64,000 nt of DNA from Streptomyces griseoluteus (GCA_000717735.1 JOBE01000033.1:1-64000), one strand, 5' to 3'. Shown: positions 17,832-26,520, numbered from the stretch's first letter. Notes: generated by a model from the sequence alone, not told the origin. Numbers and translations: made by a program.

Positions 17832-18809
17832 TCACGTACGCCAGAGCCCCCATCCGGCGCTGCCGCAGGCGAGTTGCAGTGCCTGTTCCATGTCCCCGCC
17901 GCCCTCACGTACCGATACGCACTTGGCGCTGTTGGAGTTCACCAACTGCCAGGCGCGGTGGGATCCGTCGTAGCGGAACGTCCAGAACTGGTCGGCGAAG
18001 AGTCCGTTCTCGTCACCGCACAGGTACTGGGTGACCAGCGCGCCCTCCTGCTTGCGGGCCGCGTCGACGGACATGCACTGGCCGCCGGCGCCGTTGCGGA
18101 TCGAGTAGACCGTCCCGCTGCGGCCACTCTCCTTCGTGAGCTCCCAGAACTGCTCGGGTCCGCCGTTGCACCGCGCCTGGACCAGGCCCTCGGCCGCCTG
18201 CCGGCTGCCGTCGGGCACGGCCGGGCACATGCGGCACGCCGCGTTCGTGAGCCGGATCCATCCGGTCGGCAGGGGAGGCGGCTGGGGCGCCGCCGTGGGA
18301 GTCGGGGTGGGCTTGGGCGTGGGTGTGGGAGTGGGCGTGGGCTGCGGCTTCGGCGCCGAGGTGGCAGGCGGCTCCGAAGGCGTCGGCGGTGCGCCGGTGC
18401 TCGCGCTCACCGACGGCGAGGCGGTGGCGCTGGGCCTGGTGGAGGACGGGCCCTCTGAGGACGGGCCGGCCGAGGGCGGGACGACGGAGGATGGCGCGTT
18501 CGTGCCGGTCGTGGCGCTGTCCGGCGTCCTGGCCGCGCGGCCCGCACCGGCCGCGCCGAAAGGCGCCTGCTGCCAGACCGCGACGGCGATCACGGGCACG
18601 GCGAGTGCCGCCACCGCACCGGACACGAGGGCTTGACGTCTTCGCCGGGGCGGGGCCGGAGCGACCGCGGGTGACGCGGCCGTGCCGGTCACCGTCGCGG
18701 CCGCCGCCGTGGCGCGGATCGACCGCAGCCGGCGCGCGACCTCCCGTGCGTGGTCCGGCCGGTCCGCCGGGTCGCATACGCCCCCCGGCGATCGACGTGG
18801 CGTCAGCAT
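17832..18809 (-). CDS. membrane-anchored RICIN-type lectin-domain protein
   Basis: A 325-aa protein. A cytoplasmic segment of about 55 residues precedes a membrane helix near 61-78 (LVSGAVAALAVPVIAVAVW), a long Pro/Thr/Ser linker (about 85-180) and a C-terminal RICIN beta-trefoil with several Cys and Q-W motifs (QFWEL, QFWTF). Such domains bind carbohydrate outside the cell. The start is uncertain: ATG 18809 has no good ribosome site, and a different-frame ATG at 18828 joins smoothly only if the G6 run near 18783 has an indel. No enzyme domain is attached. Confidence 0.82.
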   Translation of the reverse strand: MLTPRRSPGGVCDPADRPDHAREVARRLRSIRATAAAATVTGTAASPAVAPAPPRRRRQALVSGAVAALAVPVIAVAVWQQAPFGAAGAGRAARTPDSATTGTNAPSSVVPPSAGPSSEGPSSTRPSATASPSVSASTGAPPTPSEPPATSAPKPQPTPTPTPTPKPTPTPTAAPQPPPLPTGWIRLTNAACRMCPAVPDGSRQAAEGLVQARCNGGPEQFWELTKESGRSGTVYSIRNGAGGQCMSVDAARKQEGALVTQYLCGDENGLFADQFWTFRYDGSHRAWQLVNSNSAKCVSVREGGGDMEQALQLACGSAGWGLWRT

Positions 18810-18989
18810 ACGCCGCGAGGTCGATCATTCATGCGAGCCGGTAGCCTGCCGCCGTACGCGACGGTGGGACTCAGGTGACCGGTGTGACGGGTGTGACGGG
18901 TTCCTTGCGGTGGTGCGCGTGTGAGGCGTAGGGCACGTGGGCAGTGAATGATGGTTCGAGTGAAGAGTGTCTGTTCTGTGGGAGAAGCC

Positions 18990-20315
18990 TTGAGTGTGTG
19001 CGTGATCGGTGCGGGGCTGTCGGGGCTGGCGGCCGCACACGCTCTGGCGGCCAAGGGGATCGACTTCGTCTGTCTGGAGCGGGCGGTCGACGTCGGCGGG
19101 ATCTGGCGGCAGCCGGGGGACGGTGAGCCGGGGCCCGGATATCAGTCGCTGCACCTGAACACCGCGAAGCAGCTCACGGGGTACACCGCGTTCCCGATGC
19201 CCGACGCGTACCCCCTCTATCCGCGGCACAGCGAGGTCGCGGCCTATCTGCGTTCCTTCGCCGAATGGGCGGGGGTGCTGGGCCGCGTCGAGTTCGGCGT
19301 CGAGGTCGTGTCGGTGCGGGAGCCGGCGGGCGACGAGGGCGACAAGGGCGACGACGCGTCCTGGACGGTGGTCAGCCGGGGGGCGGACGGGGCCCTGCGG
19401 TCGCGGCGGTTCGCCCATGTCGTCGTCGCCTCGGGGCACAACACGGTCCCGACGCTGCCGAAGCCTGCGCCGCCCGGTTCGGACGGGTTCGCCGGCAGGA
19501 TCCTGCATGCCCTCGACTACCAGGACGGATCCGACTTCGCCGGGCAGCGCGTCGTCGTCGTGGGCCTCGGAGCGTCGGCGGTGGACATCGCCGCGGACCT
19601 CTCCCGGCATGCCGCCCGCACCGTGCTCTCGGTGCGCCGGGGCCTCCACATCGTTCCCAAGCAGCTCTACGGCATGTCGGTCGACGAGATGGCCGAGGTG
19701 CCGTGGTTCACCGCCATGTCCCTGCCCGAGCAGGTCGAGTTCGCCGAGAACGCCCTGCGGGTCGCGCGGGGCAAGCTCTCCGACTACGGCCTGCCCGAGC
19801 CCGACCACCCGCTCTTCTCCTCCCCCGTGACCATCTCGGACGAGATCCTCAGCCGCATACGCCACGGCGCGGTGACGCCCAGGCCGGGGATCGACCACCT
19901 CGACGGCAGGCGGGTGGTCTTCACCGACGGGACGTCCGAGGAGGCCGACGCGATCGTCTACTGCACCGGCTACCGCATGGACTTCCCGTTCCTGCCCCAG
20001 GGATGCCCGGTCGGTCCCGGCGGGTCGGTCGAGCTGTACCGGCGGATCGTCGCGCCCGGCCGGCCGGGGCTGTACTTCGTCGGCCTGGTCCGCCCGATGG
20101 GCGCGATCACGCGGCTCGTGGAGGGCCAGACGCACTGGGTCGCGCGCATCATCGGCGGAGAGGTCGCCCTGCCGGACGCGGACGCGATGCGCGAGGAGAT
20201 CGACACGTACCTGGGCGGCATCTCCGCGCGTTACGGCACGGCCGAGGGCGGCACCTCCATCCAGGTCGACGTCGGTCCCTACCTCCAGGAGATGCGCGGG
20301 CTCCAGAGCGTCTGA
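18990..20315 (+). CDS. flavin-dependent monooxygenase (FMO type), probable tryptophan/indole oxidase
   Basis: A 441-aa class B flavoprotein. FAD-binding [10 protein letters not shown] lies at the N-terminus, the FMO fingerprint [11 protein letters not shown] near residue 170, and the NADPH-binding [10 protein letters not shown] near 190. I chose TTG 18990, which has GGGAGAAG just upstream and puts the Rossmann strand at the N-terminus; an in-frame ATG at 18948 would add 14 residues. It faces the DMATS-type prenyltransferase gene. A homologous pair in S. coelicolor (SCO7467/SCO7468) converts tryptophan to a dimethylallyl indole-3-acetonitrile, so N-oxidation of prenylated tryptophan is the likely reaction. 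Confidence 0.88.
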   Translation: MSVCVIGAGLSGLAAAHALAAKGIDFVCLERAVDVGGIWRQPGDGEPGPGYQSLHLNTAKQLTGYTAFPMPDAYPLYPRHSEVAAYLRSFAEWAGVLGRVEFGVEVVSVREPAGDEGDKGDDASWTVVSRGADGALRSRRFAHVVVASGHNTVPTLPKPAPPGSDGFAGRILHALDYQDGSDFAGQRVVVVGLGASAVDIAADLSRHAARTVLSVRRGLHIVPKQLYGMSVDEMAEVPWFTAMSLPEQVEFAENALRVARGKLSDYGLPEPDHPLFSSPVTISDEILSRIRHGAVTPRPGIDHLDGRRVVFTDGTSEEADAIVYCTGYRMDFPFLPQGCPVGPGGSVELYRRIVAPGRPGLYFVGLVRPMGAITRLVEGQTHWVARIIGGEVALPDADAMREEIDTYLGGISARYGTAEGGTSIQVDVGPYLQEMRGLQSV

Positions 20316-20345
20316 GGGTCGCGCAGGACCCGGCCGTGAATCCCT

Positions 20346-20388
20346 GACGGTGAAGCCCCGGTGGGTGTCCACCGGGGGCTTCACCGTC
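20346..20388. terminator. bidirectional terminator between FMO and prenyltransferase genes
   Basis: Near-perfect stem of about 19 bp (one bulged base): arms start GACGGTGAAGCC and end GGCTTCACCGTC. It lies between convergent genes. Confidence 0.85.
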
Positions 20389-20397
20389 GCGGTGCCA

Positions 20398-21525
20398 CTA
20401 GAGCTCCGCCCCGACCTCCGCCGGCGCGCGGCGCCCCTGCTTCGTCGGCGGCCGGACGGCGTAGGCCTCCGACGAGAGGTACGCGGTCACCCGGGGCGGA
20501 TGGCCCTGCTGGTGGGCGAGCGCGAGGTAGGCGATGAGGCCCACTCCGTCCTCCGGCCGTCGCGTGGTGAGCGCGGACAGCGAGCCGACCAGCGGGGCGG
20601 GGTCCATGCCGTGGGTCCGCAGGACGTCCACCGCCCGGTCGAGGACCTCGCTGTCGTCGCGGGCGTAGTCGCGCACCGGGATGTGGACGGTGAAGCCGCT
20701 GGGGCGGCCGGTCTCCGTCTCGGTGAAGGAGTGGCAGGACAGGCCCGGCCGCCGGTCGAGGTCGTCGGTGGCGGCGGCGGCCCGGAAGAACTCCTGGATC
20801 TCCGCCGGCCCCGGGCCGGAGCCCGTACGGGACAGGCCACCCGCCTCGGCGGCCGACAGGTCGATGTGCCGGGCGTAGACCTTCACCCGCGGCGTCTCCC
20901 ACCGGCCCAGGTCCAGGGCGAGGAAGGGGTGGCCGTCGGCCTTCGGCAGCGCCGCGTACGCCCGCTTGTGACCGAGTCGGCGCAGGGCCTTCCGCACGGT
21001 CTTGGCGGATCGTTTCGCCCCTGACGCGGCCGGATTCAGGTACACCTTGACCTTCGGCACGCCCCCGGGCACCAGCTCCAGCGCGATCCAGAGGGCCAGC
21101 GGGCCCTTCGGCTGGGCAGGGAAGAACAGGTCCTCGATCTCGTCGAGCCGCTCGGTGGAGAAGTCCCAGCGCCGGGCCATCGCGCGGACGACGTCCAGAC
21201 CGATCCGGCCGTTCTCCGCCCGGGTGTCCGCGCCGCAGCCCGGTTCCACGAGCACGCGCAGCACCGGAGCCCGGCCGGGGCTGAAGGAGAGCGAGTACTC
21301 CACGGGGGTGTGGTCGTCGGACAGGAAGGTCCGCGTCGGGGGCGGCAGGGCCAGCGACCGCTCGGCGGCCGGGCCCAGCGCCTCCACCAACGTCTGTGCG
21401 TACGCCTCCGTGTCGGCCGGGGAGAGCCCCGCGATCTCGCAGAGGCGTACCAACTGAGCCCGGGTGAAGGCGCCGAGTGTGCCGGCCGGCGGATCCGGGG
21501 TGATGTCGGGCAGCAAGCCGGTCAT
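20398..21525 (-). CDS. DMATS-type aromatic prenyltransferase (tryptophan dimethylallyltransferase family)
   Basis: A 375-aa ABBA-fold prenyltransferase. Family features: VEYSLSFSPGRAPVLRVLVEP near residues 85-105, KVKVYLNPAASG near 170, and FLALDLGRWETPRVKVYARH near 215. It has no DDxxD motif, as expected for this soluble, Mg-independent fold. It should transfer dimethylallyl from DMAPP to an indole, probably L-tryptophan, ahead of the FMO. ATG 21525 (after GGCGGGGGGCC) overlaps the stop of a 41-codon ORF by 4 bp. Regiospecificity cannot be read from sequence. Confidence 0.88.
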   Translation of the reverse strand: MTGLLPDITPDPPAGTLGAFTRAQLVRLCEIAGLSPADTEAYAQTLVEALGPAAERSLALPPPTRTFLSDDHTPVEYSLSFSPGRAPVLRVLVEPGCGADTRAENGRIGLDVVRAMARRWDFSTERLDEIEDLFFPAQPKGPLALWIALELVPGGVPKVKVYLNPAASGAKRSAKTVRKALRRLGHKRAYAALPKADGHPFLALDLGRWETPRVKVYARHIDLSAAEAGGLSRTGSGPGPAEIQEFFRAAAATDDLDRRPGLSCHSFTETETGRPSGFTVHIPVRDYARDDSEVLDRAVDVLRTHGMDPAPLVGSLSALTTRRPEDGVGLIAYLALAHQQGHPPRVTAYLSSEAYAVRPPTKQGRRAPAEVGAEL

Positions 21526-21647
21526 CGGCCCCCCGCCAGAAATCGGGGTGCGCATGAAGATACCCGCCGGCAAGGGCGGGTATCCCGGTGCGCACCGACA
21601 CCGGATGGTGGCTCTGACCAAGCGGTGTCGGTGGATATGTGGTCCAC
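21522..21647 (-). CDS. 41-aa leader ORF coupled to the prenyltransferase gene
   Basis: GTG 21647 has a strong ribosome site (GAGGAG, 5 nt spacing). The frame runs 41 codons, beginning MVDHISTDTAWSEPP, and its TGA overlaps the prenyltransferase ATG (ATGA). It holds one Trp codon and ends Cys/Arg-rich. Two hairpins fall inside it (21559-21584 and 21593-21633). No family is recognised. It could be a leader that couples or attenuates translation, or a small protein. Confidence 0.5.
   Translation of the reverse strand: MDHISTDTAWSEPPSGVGAHRDTRPCRRVSSCAPRFLAGGR
21559..21584 (-). promoter_or_regulatory. leader hairpin upstream of the prenyltransferase
   Basis: 10-bp stem GATACCCGCC / GGCGGGTATC with a short loop, inside the leader ORF. 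Together with the inverted repeat CACCGACACCG / CGGTGTCGGTG (21593-21603 and 21623-21633) it gives the 5' leader two stable stems. Confidence 0.5.
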
Positions 21648-21748
21648 GACAGCTCCTCTGCCTCTTACGCAACACTGATACCGCGGATCACTACCCGCAT
21701 GATCGAACAGGTATGCAGAGAACGAGGAGGCGATGGAGGATTCGTGGA

Positions 21749-23107
21749 TCAGTTGGTGAGCCAGGACAGGAACTGGCTCCAGCGGCCCTTCCGTTCGCCC
21801 TTGCCGTCCCCGCCCGGCTGGTCGCCGAACGCGGCGGGCGCCGTGCCGGCCGCGCCGGACCTCGCCTCGCCGCGTACCGAGGACGGGACGGGGGTGAACT
21901 TGGCGGGCAGCGCGGCCAGGGCCCGGTTGAAGGGGCCCGGACGCCAGGTCAGGCTGTCCTCGGGAACGGCGAGTTCGACGTCCGGCAGCCTGTTGAGCAG
22001 GTGCTCGATGGCCGTGACGGTGATGTGCCGGGCCGGCTCCTTGGACGGGCAGCCGTGCGGGCCGGCGCTCCACGCCAGGTGGGACCGGTTGTTGCCGGCC
22101 GTACGGGCGGATGTGAGCGCGAGGCCCGAGTTGGCGGCGGCGAAGCTCACCAGCATCAGGTCCCCTGCCCGCACCTTCTCGCCCGCGAACTCCATGTCCG
22201 CCGCCGCGTAGTGGGGCGCGTAGTTCGACATCGGCGGGTTGCCCCACAGCGTGTCGTCGAGGGCCTCCCCGATCAGACCGCCGCCGTCGGCGTAGCGGTC
22301 GTCGGTGAGCAGCCGGTGCAGGGTGTTGCCGAGGAGGTTGCGCAGCGGCTCGGCGCCCGCGCCGAGGAGCAGGGCGAGCTGGTCGACCATCTCCTGGTCG
22401 CTCAGGTTGGCGTGGTGCTGCATCAGCCAGGACGTGACGTCGTCGCCCGGCCGGCTCCGCTTGAGCGTGACCAGTTCCTGCACGGCGCCGAACAGCACGG
22501 CGGTCGCCTTCTCGGCGTTCACCCCGTCGAACATCCCGGTGATGCCGAACAGCACCCGGTCGCCGACGCCGGCCGGGCAGCCGAAGAGCTCGTTGAAGAC
22601 GAACAGCGGGAGCTGCTTGGCGTAGTCGCCGAGCAGGTCCGCCGAGCCGCGGGAGCCGAACTGGGAGATCAGGTACTCCGAGATCCGCTCGGTGCTCCGG
22701 GCCAGCCGGTGCGAGTCGACCCTGGCCATGCTGTCCGTGATCGCCTGGCGCAGCCGCAGGTGTTCGCCGCCGTCGCTGAACATGCAGTTCTGGCGGTAGG
22801 CGAGGAGGGGCACGACGGGGCTGTCCCGGGGGACCCGGCCCTCGCTGAAGTCCCGCCACAGGCGTGCGTCCTTGCGGAAGGACGCGGAGTCCTGGAGCAG
22901 ATGGAGGGCCGTCGCGTAGTCGGTGACGAGCGTGGCGTCCACCCCGGGGGCGAGCTCCACGGGCGCGGTGGGCCCGAAGTGGCGCAGGTAGGCGTAGTAC
23001 GCCTGCGGGTCCGCGGCGAACTCCGGTCCGTGCAGCGGGACCCGGGCACCGGAGGCGTGGGCGGGGCAGCCGGGCGGGGGCACCGGGGCGGGGGTGTGGG
23101 TGTCCAT
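21749..23107 (-). CDS. atypical cytochrome P450 lacking ExxR (CYP157-like), conservon 2
   Basis: A 452-aa P450. The haem Cys is present in WSAGPHGCPSKE near residue 370, but the loop departs from FxxGxHxCxG. The K-helix ExxR is absent (EALDDTLWGNPP), and the I helix has GAGAEPL with no Thr after the acidic residue. Streptomyces CYP157 enzymes in conservons are known to lack ExxR (for example EQSLW in CYP157C1), and this fits. A ~60-residue Gly/Ala/Lys tail follows the fold. It sits 5 bp after the GTPase gene, so the P450 is probably a partner of that module. Catalytic competence is doubtful. Confidence 0.9.
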   Translation of the reverse strand: MDTHTPAPVPPPGCPAHASGARVPLHGPEFAADPQAYYAYLRHFGPTAPVELAPGVDATLVTDYATALHLLQDSASFRKDARLWRDFSEGRVPRDSPVVPLLAYRQNCMFSDGGEHLRLRQAITDSMARVDSHRLARSTERISEYLISQFGSRGSADLLGDYAKQLPLFVFNELFGCPAGVGDRVLFGITGMFDGVNAEKATAVLFGAVQELVTLKRSRPGDDVTSWLMQHHANLSDQEMVDQLALLLGAGAEPLRNLLGNTLHRLLTDDRYADGGGLIGEALDDTLWGNPPMSNYAPHYAAADMEFAGEKVRAGDLMLVSFAAANSGLALTSARTAGNNRSHLAWSAGPHGCPSKEPARHITVTAIEHLLNRLPDVELAVPEDSLTWRPGPFNRALAALPAKFTPVPSSVRGEARSGAAGTAPAAFGDQPGGDGKGERKGRWSQFLSWLTN

Positions 23108-23112
23108 GTCGG

Positions 23113-23715
23113 CTACTGCTCCTGTCGGGCGCGGTCCAGCAAGAAGCGGACCAGGGTGGTCAGTGCGTCGGCGGACGACTTCTCGTCGCGCGCGTCGCAG
23201 GTGACGACGGGGGTGTCGTCGAGCAGGTCCAGCGCCTCGCGCAGCGCCGCCTCGTCCCGCAGGGGCGAGCCGTCGAAGTGGTTGACGGCGATGGCGTATT
23301 CGAGGCCGTAGTGCTCGATCAGGTCGATGACCCCGAAGGAGTCGGCGAGCCGGTCGGGGTCGACCAGGACCAGCGCGCCGAGGGCCCCGCGTGCGAGGTC
23401 CTCCCACATCTGCACGAACCGCTGCTGGCCGGGGGTGCCGAACAGGTAGAGCACGATGCGGTCGCTGATGGTCAGCCGGCCGAAGTCCATGGCCACCGTG
23501 GTGGTGGTCTTGCTGCGGACGCCCTTGAGGTCGTCGACGTGCTCGGCGGCCTGCGTCATCCGCTCCTCGGTGGTCAGCGGCTCGATCTCGGAGATCGAGC
23601 CGATGAACGTGGTCTTGCCCACCGCGAAGTGCCCGACGACGAGGATCTTCACCGGGATCTGCGAAGCCCCACCGCGTACGTAGTCCTGCTCACCCAAACT
23701 TGGAGCGGAGACCAT
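23113..23715 (-). CDS. conservon GTP-binding protein (CvnD type), conservon 2
   Basis: A 200-aa GTPase-like protein parallel to the one in conservon 1: P-loop GHFAVGKTT near residue 28, TTTTVAMDFGR, LFGTPGQQRF, VNHFDG in the NKxD position. It overlaps the DUF742 gene by 26 bp and is followed at 5 bp by the P450. The two CvnD proteins match in all motifs but differ widely elsewhere, so this is an old duplication, not a recent one. Confidence 0.93.
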   Translation of the reverse strand: MVSAPSLGEQDYVRGGASQIPVKILVVGHFAVGKTTFIGSISEIEPLTTEERMTQAAEHVDDLKGVRSKTTTTVAMDFGRLTISDRIVLYLFGTPGQQRFVQMWEDLARGALGALVLVDPDRLADSFGVIDLIEHYGLEYAIAVNHFDGSPLRDEAALREALDLLDDTPVVTCDARDEKSSADALTTLVRFLLDRARQEQ

Positions 23716-24067
23716 TCAGCACCTCCTCCAGGATTTCCCGGTCGGCGAGGACGGCCCGGCGCACCGGCGAGCGGGTGACGAGGTAGCCGCCCTCGGTCAG
23801 GGCGGCGAGGAGGATCTTCACCACGCCGAGCGGCAGCCGGGTGTGGCCCGCGATCTCGGCGACCGACAGGTAGCCGGCGGCGCAGATGTCGAGGAGCCGC
23901 TGCTCCTCTGGGGAGAGCCGGGTGGGTCGCTGGCCCTCCTCCGGTGCCACCGTCACCAGCGTGATCAGGGAGAGCTGCTCCTCGTCGGGCAGGCCGCGTC
24001 CCTTGGTGATGACGTACGGCCGGACCAGCTCGGCGGCCTCCGGCTCCCAGTCCTCGCGTCCCGTCAT
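23690..24067 (-). CDS. DUF742 protein (CvnC type), conservon 2
   Basis: A 125-aa DUF742 protein (ELVRPYVITKGRG, RLLDICAAGYLSVAEIAGH, VVKILLAALTEGGYL). The ATG overlaps the Roadblock stop (ATGA). Same length as its conservon 1 counterpart and same place in the gene order. Confidence 0.92.
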   Translation of the reverse strand: MTGREDWEPEAAELVRPYVITKGRGLPDEEQLSLITLVTVAPEEGQRPTRLSPEEQRLLDICAAGYLSVAEIAGHTRLPLGVVKILLAALTEGGYLVTRSPVRRAVLADREILEEVLNGLRSKFG

Positions 24068-24465
24068 GAGCGCGTGCCGAGGTTCTCGCGCGGCGGCGTC
24101 ATGAGCACCTTGCCGAGCTGGCCGACGAGTTGCTGCATCCGGAAGGTGATGTCCGCCATGTCCACGTCCGGGGACGCGGAGACGCCGAGGTAGGCGCCCT
24201 CACCGGCGGAGATCAGGAAGACCCAGCCACCGTCGAACTCGACCAGGGTCTGCCGCCACTGCGCGCGCGGGTCCTCGCAGAAGAAGCCGAGGGAGCGGCT
24301 CAGCGACTGCACGCCGCTCATCGCGGCCGCGACGCGGTCGGCGTTGTCCTTGTCGTAGTCGTTCGACCTGGCCATCAGAAGGCCGTCGGCGGATATCAGG
24401 ACCGCGTGCAGCGCCCCGGGAATCTCCAGGGCGCTGTCGAGCATCCATGACAGATCGTCGTTCAC
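24064..24465 (-). CDS. Roadblock/LC7-domain protein (CvnB type), conservon 2
   Basis: A 133-aa Roadblock/LC7 protein (DLSWMLDSALEIPG, AVLISADGLLMA, TLVEFDGGWVFLISAGEG). Overlaps of 4 bp on both sides place it firmly in the operon. Expected partner of the GTPase encoded downstream. Confidence 0.93.
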   Translation of the reverse strand: MNDDLSWMLDSALEIPGALHAVLISADGLLMARSNDYDKDNADRVAAAMSGVQSLSRSLGFFCEDPRAQWRQTLVEFDGGWVFLISAGEGAYLGVSASPDVDMADITFRMQQLVGQLGKVLMTPPRENLGTRS

Positions 24466-25628
24466 GAGACCTCATGTCCTTCGCTGCTTGCACGAGATGT
24501 GCTGCTCGTCCGGTCCGGCGCCTCCGGGAAGGAGGCCCGGCCGGACTGCGTGCCTCGCTGGAAGGCACCCATGATCGCCGCCGCTTCGGCGTCGGAGCGG
24601 CTCGGAGCCTGTGCGGGCGTGTCGCTGGGAACGATGGCCATCGGCCGCTTGCGGCGCCGCCTCGGCAGGCCGTCGCTGGTCGAGGCGGGCGCGGGCACGG
24701 CTTCGGGCCCGGCCGGGTGCGGTACGGCGGGAGTGGTCGCCGGCGGCGCCGTCGGCTTCTGCACCGGCACGCTGGTGAGCAGCTCGTGCGGCAGCAGGAC
24801 GACCGCGCGGACGCCGCCGTAGGGGGAGGACGAGTCCACGGACACCTCGAAGCCGAAGCGCTCGCACAGGACGCCGATCACCGCGAAGCCGAACTGCGGC
24901 GGGTTGCCGAGTCCGGAGACGCCGGTGACGCGGTTGCTGGCGAGCAGGCCCTCGGCGCGGGTCCGCTCCTCGTCGCTCATGCCGACACCCGCGTCGTCGA
25001 CGACGATGCACACGCCCTTGGGCACGGTGCGGGTGTTGATCTCGACGACGGTGTCCGGGCTGGAGTAGCTGGTGGCGTTGTCGAGGAGCTCGGCGAGCGC
25101 CAGCGCCACGGGTTCCACGGCGCGGCTGGTGATGCCGAAGTCGACGCGGGAGAGGATCTCCACGCGACCGAAGTGCCGGATCCGGCCCTGGGCGCTGCGG
25201 ACCACGTCGTACACGGACGCCGCGTCGCGGTGGCGGCCGAGCCAGCCGTCGCAGAGCACGGCGATGGACTGCGCGCGCCGGCCGAACTGGGAGTTGGTGT
25301 GGTCGATCTCGAGCAGGTCCTGGAGCATGGCGGACTCGCCGTACTTGGTCTGCAGCCGGGAGACGACCAGCTGCTGTTCGGCGGCGAGGCCCTGAAGCGT
25401 CCGCATCGCGGACTTCAGGACGGTCTTCGTCGCCTCTTCGGCCTGTTCCTGCGCCGTCTCGACGGACTGTGTGTAGTGGTTCTCCAGGTCGGAGTAATGG
25501 CTCCGGAGCCCACCGATCTGCCGCTTCAACGCCTGGGCCGCCTTGCGCTGGCGGACGATGACGGCGATGGCGGCGAGAACGAGAAGCGACAGAGCCCAGA
25601 GCACCGGGTTCTGTATGTATTCCGTCAT
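24462..25628 (-). CDS. sensor kinase-like protein (CvnA type), conservon 2
   Basis: A 388-aa protein with one N-terminal membrane helix (about 8-26), a coiled region (about 30-90) and an HATPase_c domain (LAELLDNATSYSSPD, VVDDAGVGMSD, FGFAVIGVLCERFG). A proline-rich tail follows. It is much shorter than the conservon 1 kinase and has one rather than two helices. ATG 25628 follows GAAGAGAG; a longer in-frame reading to 25685 has no ribosome site. Confidence 0.92.
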   Translation of the reverse strand: MTEYIQNPVLWALSLLVLAAIAVIVRQRKAAQALKRQIGGLRSHYSDLENHYTQSVETAQEQAEEATKTVLKSAMRTLQGLAAEQQLVVSRLQTKYGESAMLQDLLEIDHTNSQFGRRAQSIAVLCDGWLGRHRDAASVYDVVRSAQGRIRHFGRVEILSRVDFGITSRAVEPVALALAELLDNATSYSSPDTVVEINTRTVPKGVCIVVDDAGVGMSDEERTRAEGLLASNRVTGVSGLGNPPQFGFAVIGVLCERFGFEVSVDSSSPYGGVRAVVLLPHELLTSVPVQKPTAPPATTPAVPHPAGPEAVPAPASTSDGLPRRRRKRPMAIVPSDTPAQAPSRSDAEAAAIMGAFQRGTQSGRASFPEAPDRTSSTSRASSEGHEVS

Positions 25629-25986
25629 AAGACTCTCTTCAGGCGACCGACGGTCAATTGCTGAATTCCCGTCAATTGGGTGCACCGGCGGATCGCCCGC
25701 ATCGGGACGCGTGCCCGGAACACCCCTGAAGTCCGAGGTGTCGTCCTGCGCTCATCCGCCCGCCCCGCTTGCGCGCAGATCGTATCACTGTGCGATTAAG
25801 TGATTGTCCGTCAATAGACAGGTGGACCAGGTCAGTCGGAGGCCTGACCACAACAGGGAGGCGGAGTTACTCCTTCCGGTTGACGGAGACCGCCTCACCG
25901 TCACGCCTGCCTCCCCGCACCGTTACGTAGGGGCACTCATTCAGCCAGGCCCGGGACCGCCGGGCCGCGAACGACAGGTGACGGAC
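25629..25986. other. divergent promoter region between conservon 2 and the EF-hand gene
   Basis: About 360 bp, no gene supported. Two copies of GTCAATTG (25653-25660 and 25671-25678, 18 bp apart) lie just upstream of the kinase-like gene. ATCACT and AGTGAT (about 25784-25803) form a short inverted repeat. The GC-richer part from 25830 leads to the EF-hand gene. Confidence 0.45.
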
Positions 25987-26520
25987 ATGCGAACCGAGGC
26001 CGCCAAGCGGGTCGAGCTGGTCTTCTCCCTCTTCGACGCCAATGGCAACGGAGTCATCGACTCCGACGACTTCGACCTCATGACGGGCCGTGTCCTGGAG
26101 GCGGCCGTCGCGTCGGACGACGGCGCCAAGGCCGCCATCCGGGCCGCGTTCCGCCGCTGGTGGACGACGCTGGCCATGGAACTGGACGCCGACGGCGACG
26201 GTGTGATCACCCTCGACGAGTTCCGTCCGTTCGTGCTCGACCCGAAGCGCTTCGGTCCCACGATCACCGAGTTCGCCGGGGCGCTCGCCGCACTCGGTGA
26301 CCCCGACGGGGACGGTCTGATCGAACGCCCGCTCTTCGTGTCGCTGATGACGGCGATCGGCTTCGAGGTGGAGAACATCCACGCCCTCTTCGACGCCTTC
26401 GGCCCGGACGCCGACGACCGCATCCTCGTGACCACATGGGCCACTGGCATCGAGGACTACTACGCGCCGGACATGGCCGGGATCCCGGGCGACCGGCTGG
26501 TGACCGCCCGAGCCGTCTGA
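25987..26520 (+). CDS. EF-hand calcium-binding protein (calerythrin-like)
   Basis: A 177-aa protein of the calerythrin/sarcoplasmic-calcium-binding type. Canonical EF loops begin DANGNGVIDSDD (near residue 18), DADGDGVITLDE (near 72) and DPDGDGLIERP (near 105). A fourth place, DAFGPDADDRI, is degenerate. Likely a cytoplasmic calcium buffer or sensor. I use ATG 25987 (AGGTGA five bases upstream); the open frame upstream is out of family. It ends against the convergent methyltransferase gene. Confidence 0.9.
   Translation: MRTEAAKRVELVFSLFDANGNGVIDSDDFDLMTGRVLEAAVASDDGAKAAIRAAFRRWWTTLAMELDADGDGVITLDEFRPFVLDPKRFGPTITEFAGALAALGDPDGDGLIERPLFVSLMTAIGFEVENIHALFDAFGPDADDRILVTTWATGIEDYYAPDMAGIPGDRLVTARAV

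Noticed and set aside
21733..21759. Plus-strand 8-codon ORF with a strong ribosome site and two Trp codons (MEDSWISW)
   Set aside because: It looks like a trp-type leader peptide, but downstream on the same strand is only the antisense of the P450 gene, so there is nothing to attenuate. Probably chance over the P450 3' end.
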